From Lysinibacillus pakistanensis (lineage in GTDB: Bacteria > Bacillota > Bacilli > Bacillales_A > Planococcaceae): a DNA stretch of 64,000 nucleotides. The notes beneath the pieces are model-generated. The model made no database searches, was not told the DNA's origin, and saw only the letters and a list, made by a program, of their open reading frames with translations. The position numbers were made by a program, and so were the translations under genes. The DNA lies in assembly GCF_030123245.1 (NCBI RefSeq), contig NZ_CP126101.1, positions 4,214,501 to 4,278,500 of the forward strand, given 5' to 3'. This document shows positions 63,222 to 64,000 of the stretch, one piece after another; the first letter of the stretch is position 1; every line of letters begins with the position of its first letter.

Positions 63222-64000
63222 TTAAAAGTATTTACTGTATAAATCCTGTCTTAGCTTTCCGCTTAGCTGAGCGTATATCTTTGTAGTCTCACTCTTTTCA
63301 TGACCTAGTAAACTTTGTATGACATCAATTGGCGCACCGTTATTAATCATATGCGTTGCATAGCTGTGTCGTAATTGATGCGGATGTATACTCTTTTTTA
63401 TACTTGCACGATTTGATATGCGCTTGATAATATATCTTAAATTATCAATGCTCATTCGTCTTTTCGGCCTTCTGTCCGTAATAAACAAACAAGGTTCCTT
63501 ATCCTCTCGTTCATCTAAATACCTTTTTAACCAAATAGAACAGCGGGTATTAAAGTACACTTCCCTTTCTTTATTACCTTTCCCTTGTACAATTACTGAA
63601 TTCGATTGAAAATCGATATCTTCTCGATTTAATTTTACAATTTCACCAATACGGCAGCCGGTTGAATACATAAACTCAAATAGTGCTTTCTCCATCGTTG
63701 TTTGACAAGCTTCCCTTAGATGTTCTATCTCTAATTCTGAGAGAAATTTAGGAATCCTTTTACCTAATTTCGGCTCTTTTAATTTAGCTGCAGGATTTTT
63801 TAGAGTATAACCTTCTTCATGTGACCATCTAAATAATGATTTAACACAACGAATCCTATGTCCTAAACTAGAAGGCTTTAAGTGGTCTCCTGATCGTATT
63901 AAATATTCTTTTAATCTATCTGTATTAAATTCGTTCATATCAATATCACCAAAAAATCGTAATAATAGATTGTATTGAAAACAATATGTTTTTAATGTAA
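63222..64000 (-). CDS. Tyrosine recombinase (XerC/D-like integrase), start beyond the window
   Basis: The frame is open to the right edge: before the internal ATG 63938 it reads TLKTYCFQYNLLLRFFGDID, the usual SAM-like core-binding start. So the real start lies beyond 64000, and the visible 238 residues from ATG 63938 are an under-call. Catalytic residues: Arg in STGCRIGEIVKL, Lys in VQGKGNKERE, HxxR in HPHQLRHSYATHMI, His in LLGHEKSETTKIY, and Tyr. All are intact. It may be cargo of the Tn7-like element or a separate island integrase. Confidence 0.85.
   Translation of the reverse strand, partial: TLKTYCFQYNLLLRFFGDIDMNEFNTDRLKEYLIRSGDHLKPSSLGHRIRCVKSLFRWSHEEGYTLKNPAAKLKEPKLGKRIPKFLSELEIEHLREACQTTMEKALFEFMYSTGCRIGEIVKLNREDIDFQSNSVIVQGKGNKEREVYFNTRCSIWLKRYLDEREDKEPCLFITDRRPKRRMSIDNLRYIIKRISNRASIKKSIHPHQLRHSYATHMINNGAPIDVIQSLLGHEKSETTKIYAQLSGKLRQDLYSKYF

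Overview
This is a low-GC Gram-positive window that looks like a spore-forming Bacillaceae/Caryophanaceae genome, most likely Lysinibacillus or a near relative. The evidence is the AT-rich sequence, strong AGGAGG-type ribosome sites with frequent TTG and GTG starts, a CwlJ/SleB-type cortex hydrolase, a YobA-like DUF3221 protein, and GC-poor intergenic tandem repeats. The genus is inferred from style, not from a search.

Layout. 1-8.1 kb is ordinary chromosome: the end of an envelope cluster (polysaccharide deacetylase plus two FemAB/BioF2-type acyltransferases), an OsmC protein, a 21-bp repeat array, a Na/Pi cotransporter, a NUMOD4-like protein, a zinc alcohol dehydrogenase and a ZIP transporter. 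8.4-27.6 kb is a phage-tail locus with lysis genes and a self-cleaving repressor. It has no capsid, portal, terminase or integrase gene, and no contractile sheath, so it looks like an F-type (flexible, siphophage-like) tailocin. It carries a programmed -1 frameshift site in the tail chaperone, a 132-bp repeat in the tape-measure gene, and a duplicated, decaying tail-fibre cassette.

27.8-36.1 kb is housekeeping and accessory: 3-hydroxyacyl-CoA dehydrogenase, a 42-bp tandem repeat array, GNAT, DinB, a vitamin-B6 kinase divergent from an ECF S-component, a cortex hydrolase, a DUF protein and a lipoprotein. 36.8-43.2 kb is a four-gene Wadjet (JetABCD/MksBEFG-like) anti-plasmid operon with the nuclease gene first (D-A-B-C). 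43.8-45.1 kb is an IS graveyard (IS200-like and ISL3-like relics). 45.1-50.3 kb is a PadR-regulated ABC exporter operon with a perfect dyad operator.

50.7 kb to the window end is a Tn7-like transposon region. It has one transposon end with a cluster of putative TnsB sites, then (all on the minus strand) TniQ-1, TnsC, a TnsA-TnsB fusion and TniQ-2. Upstream of these lies a Gabija anti-phage pair (GajB helicase, GajA OLD nuclease), followed by a small membrane protein, a secreted protein and a tyrosine recombinase that runs off the window. The second transposon end was not found, so the element probably continues beyond position 64000.

Together the right half is a defence island: Wadjet against plasmids, Gabija against phage carried next to a mobile Tn7-like core, and to the left a tailocin that probably targets competing bacteria. 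The most notable signals are the TnsAB/two-TniQ/Gabija arrangement with an unusual head-to-head cluster of end repeats, and the F-type tailocin with its duplicated fibre and two slippery heptamers.
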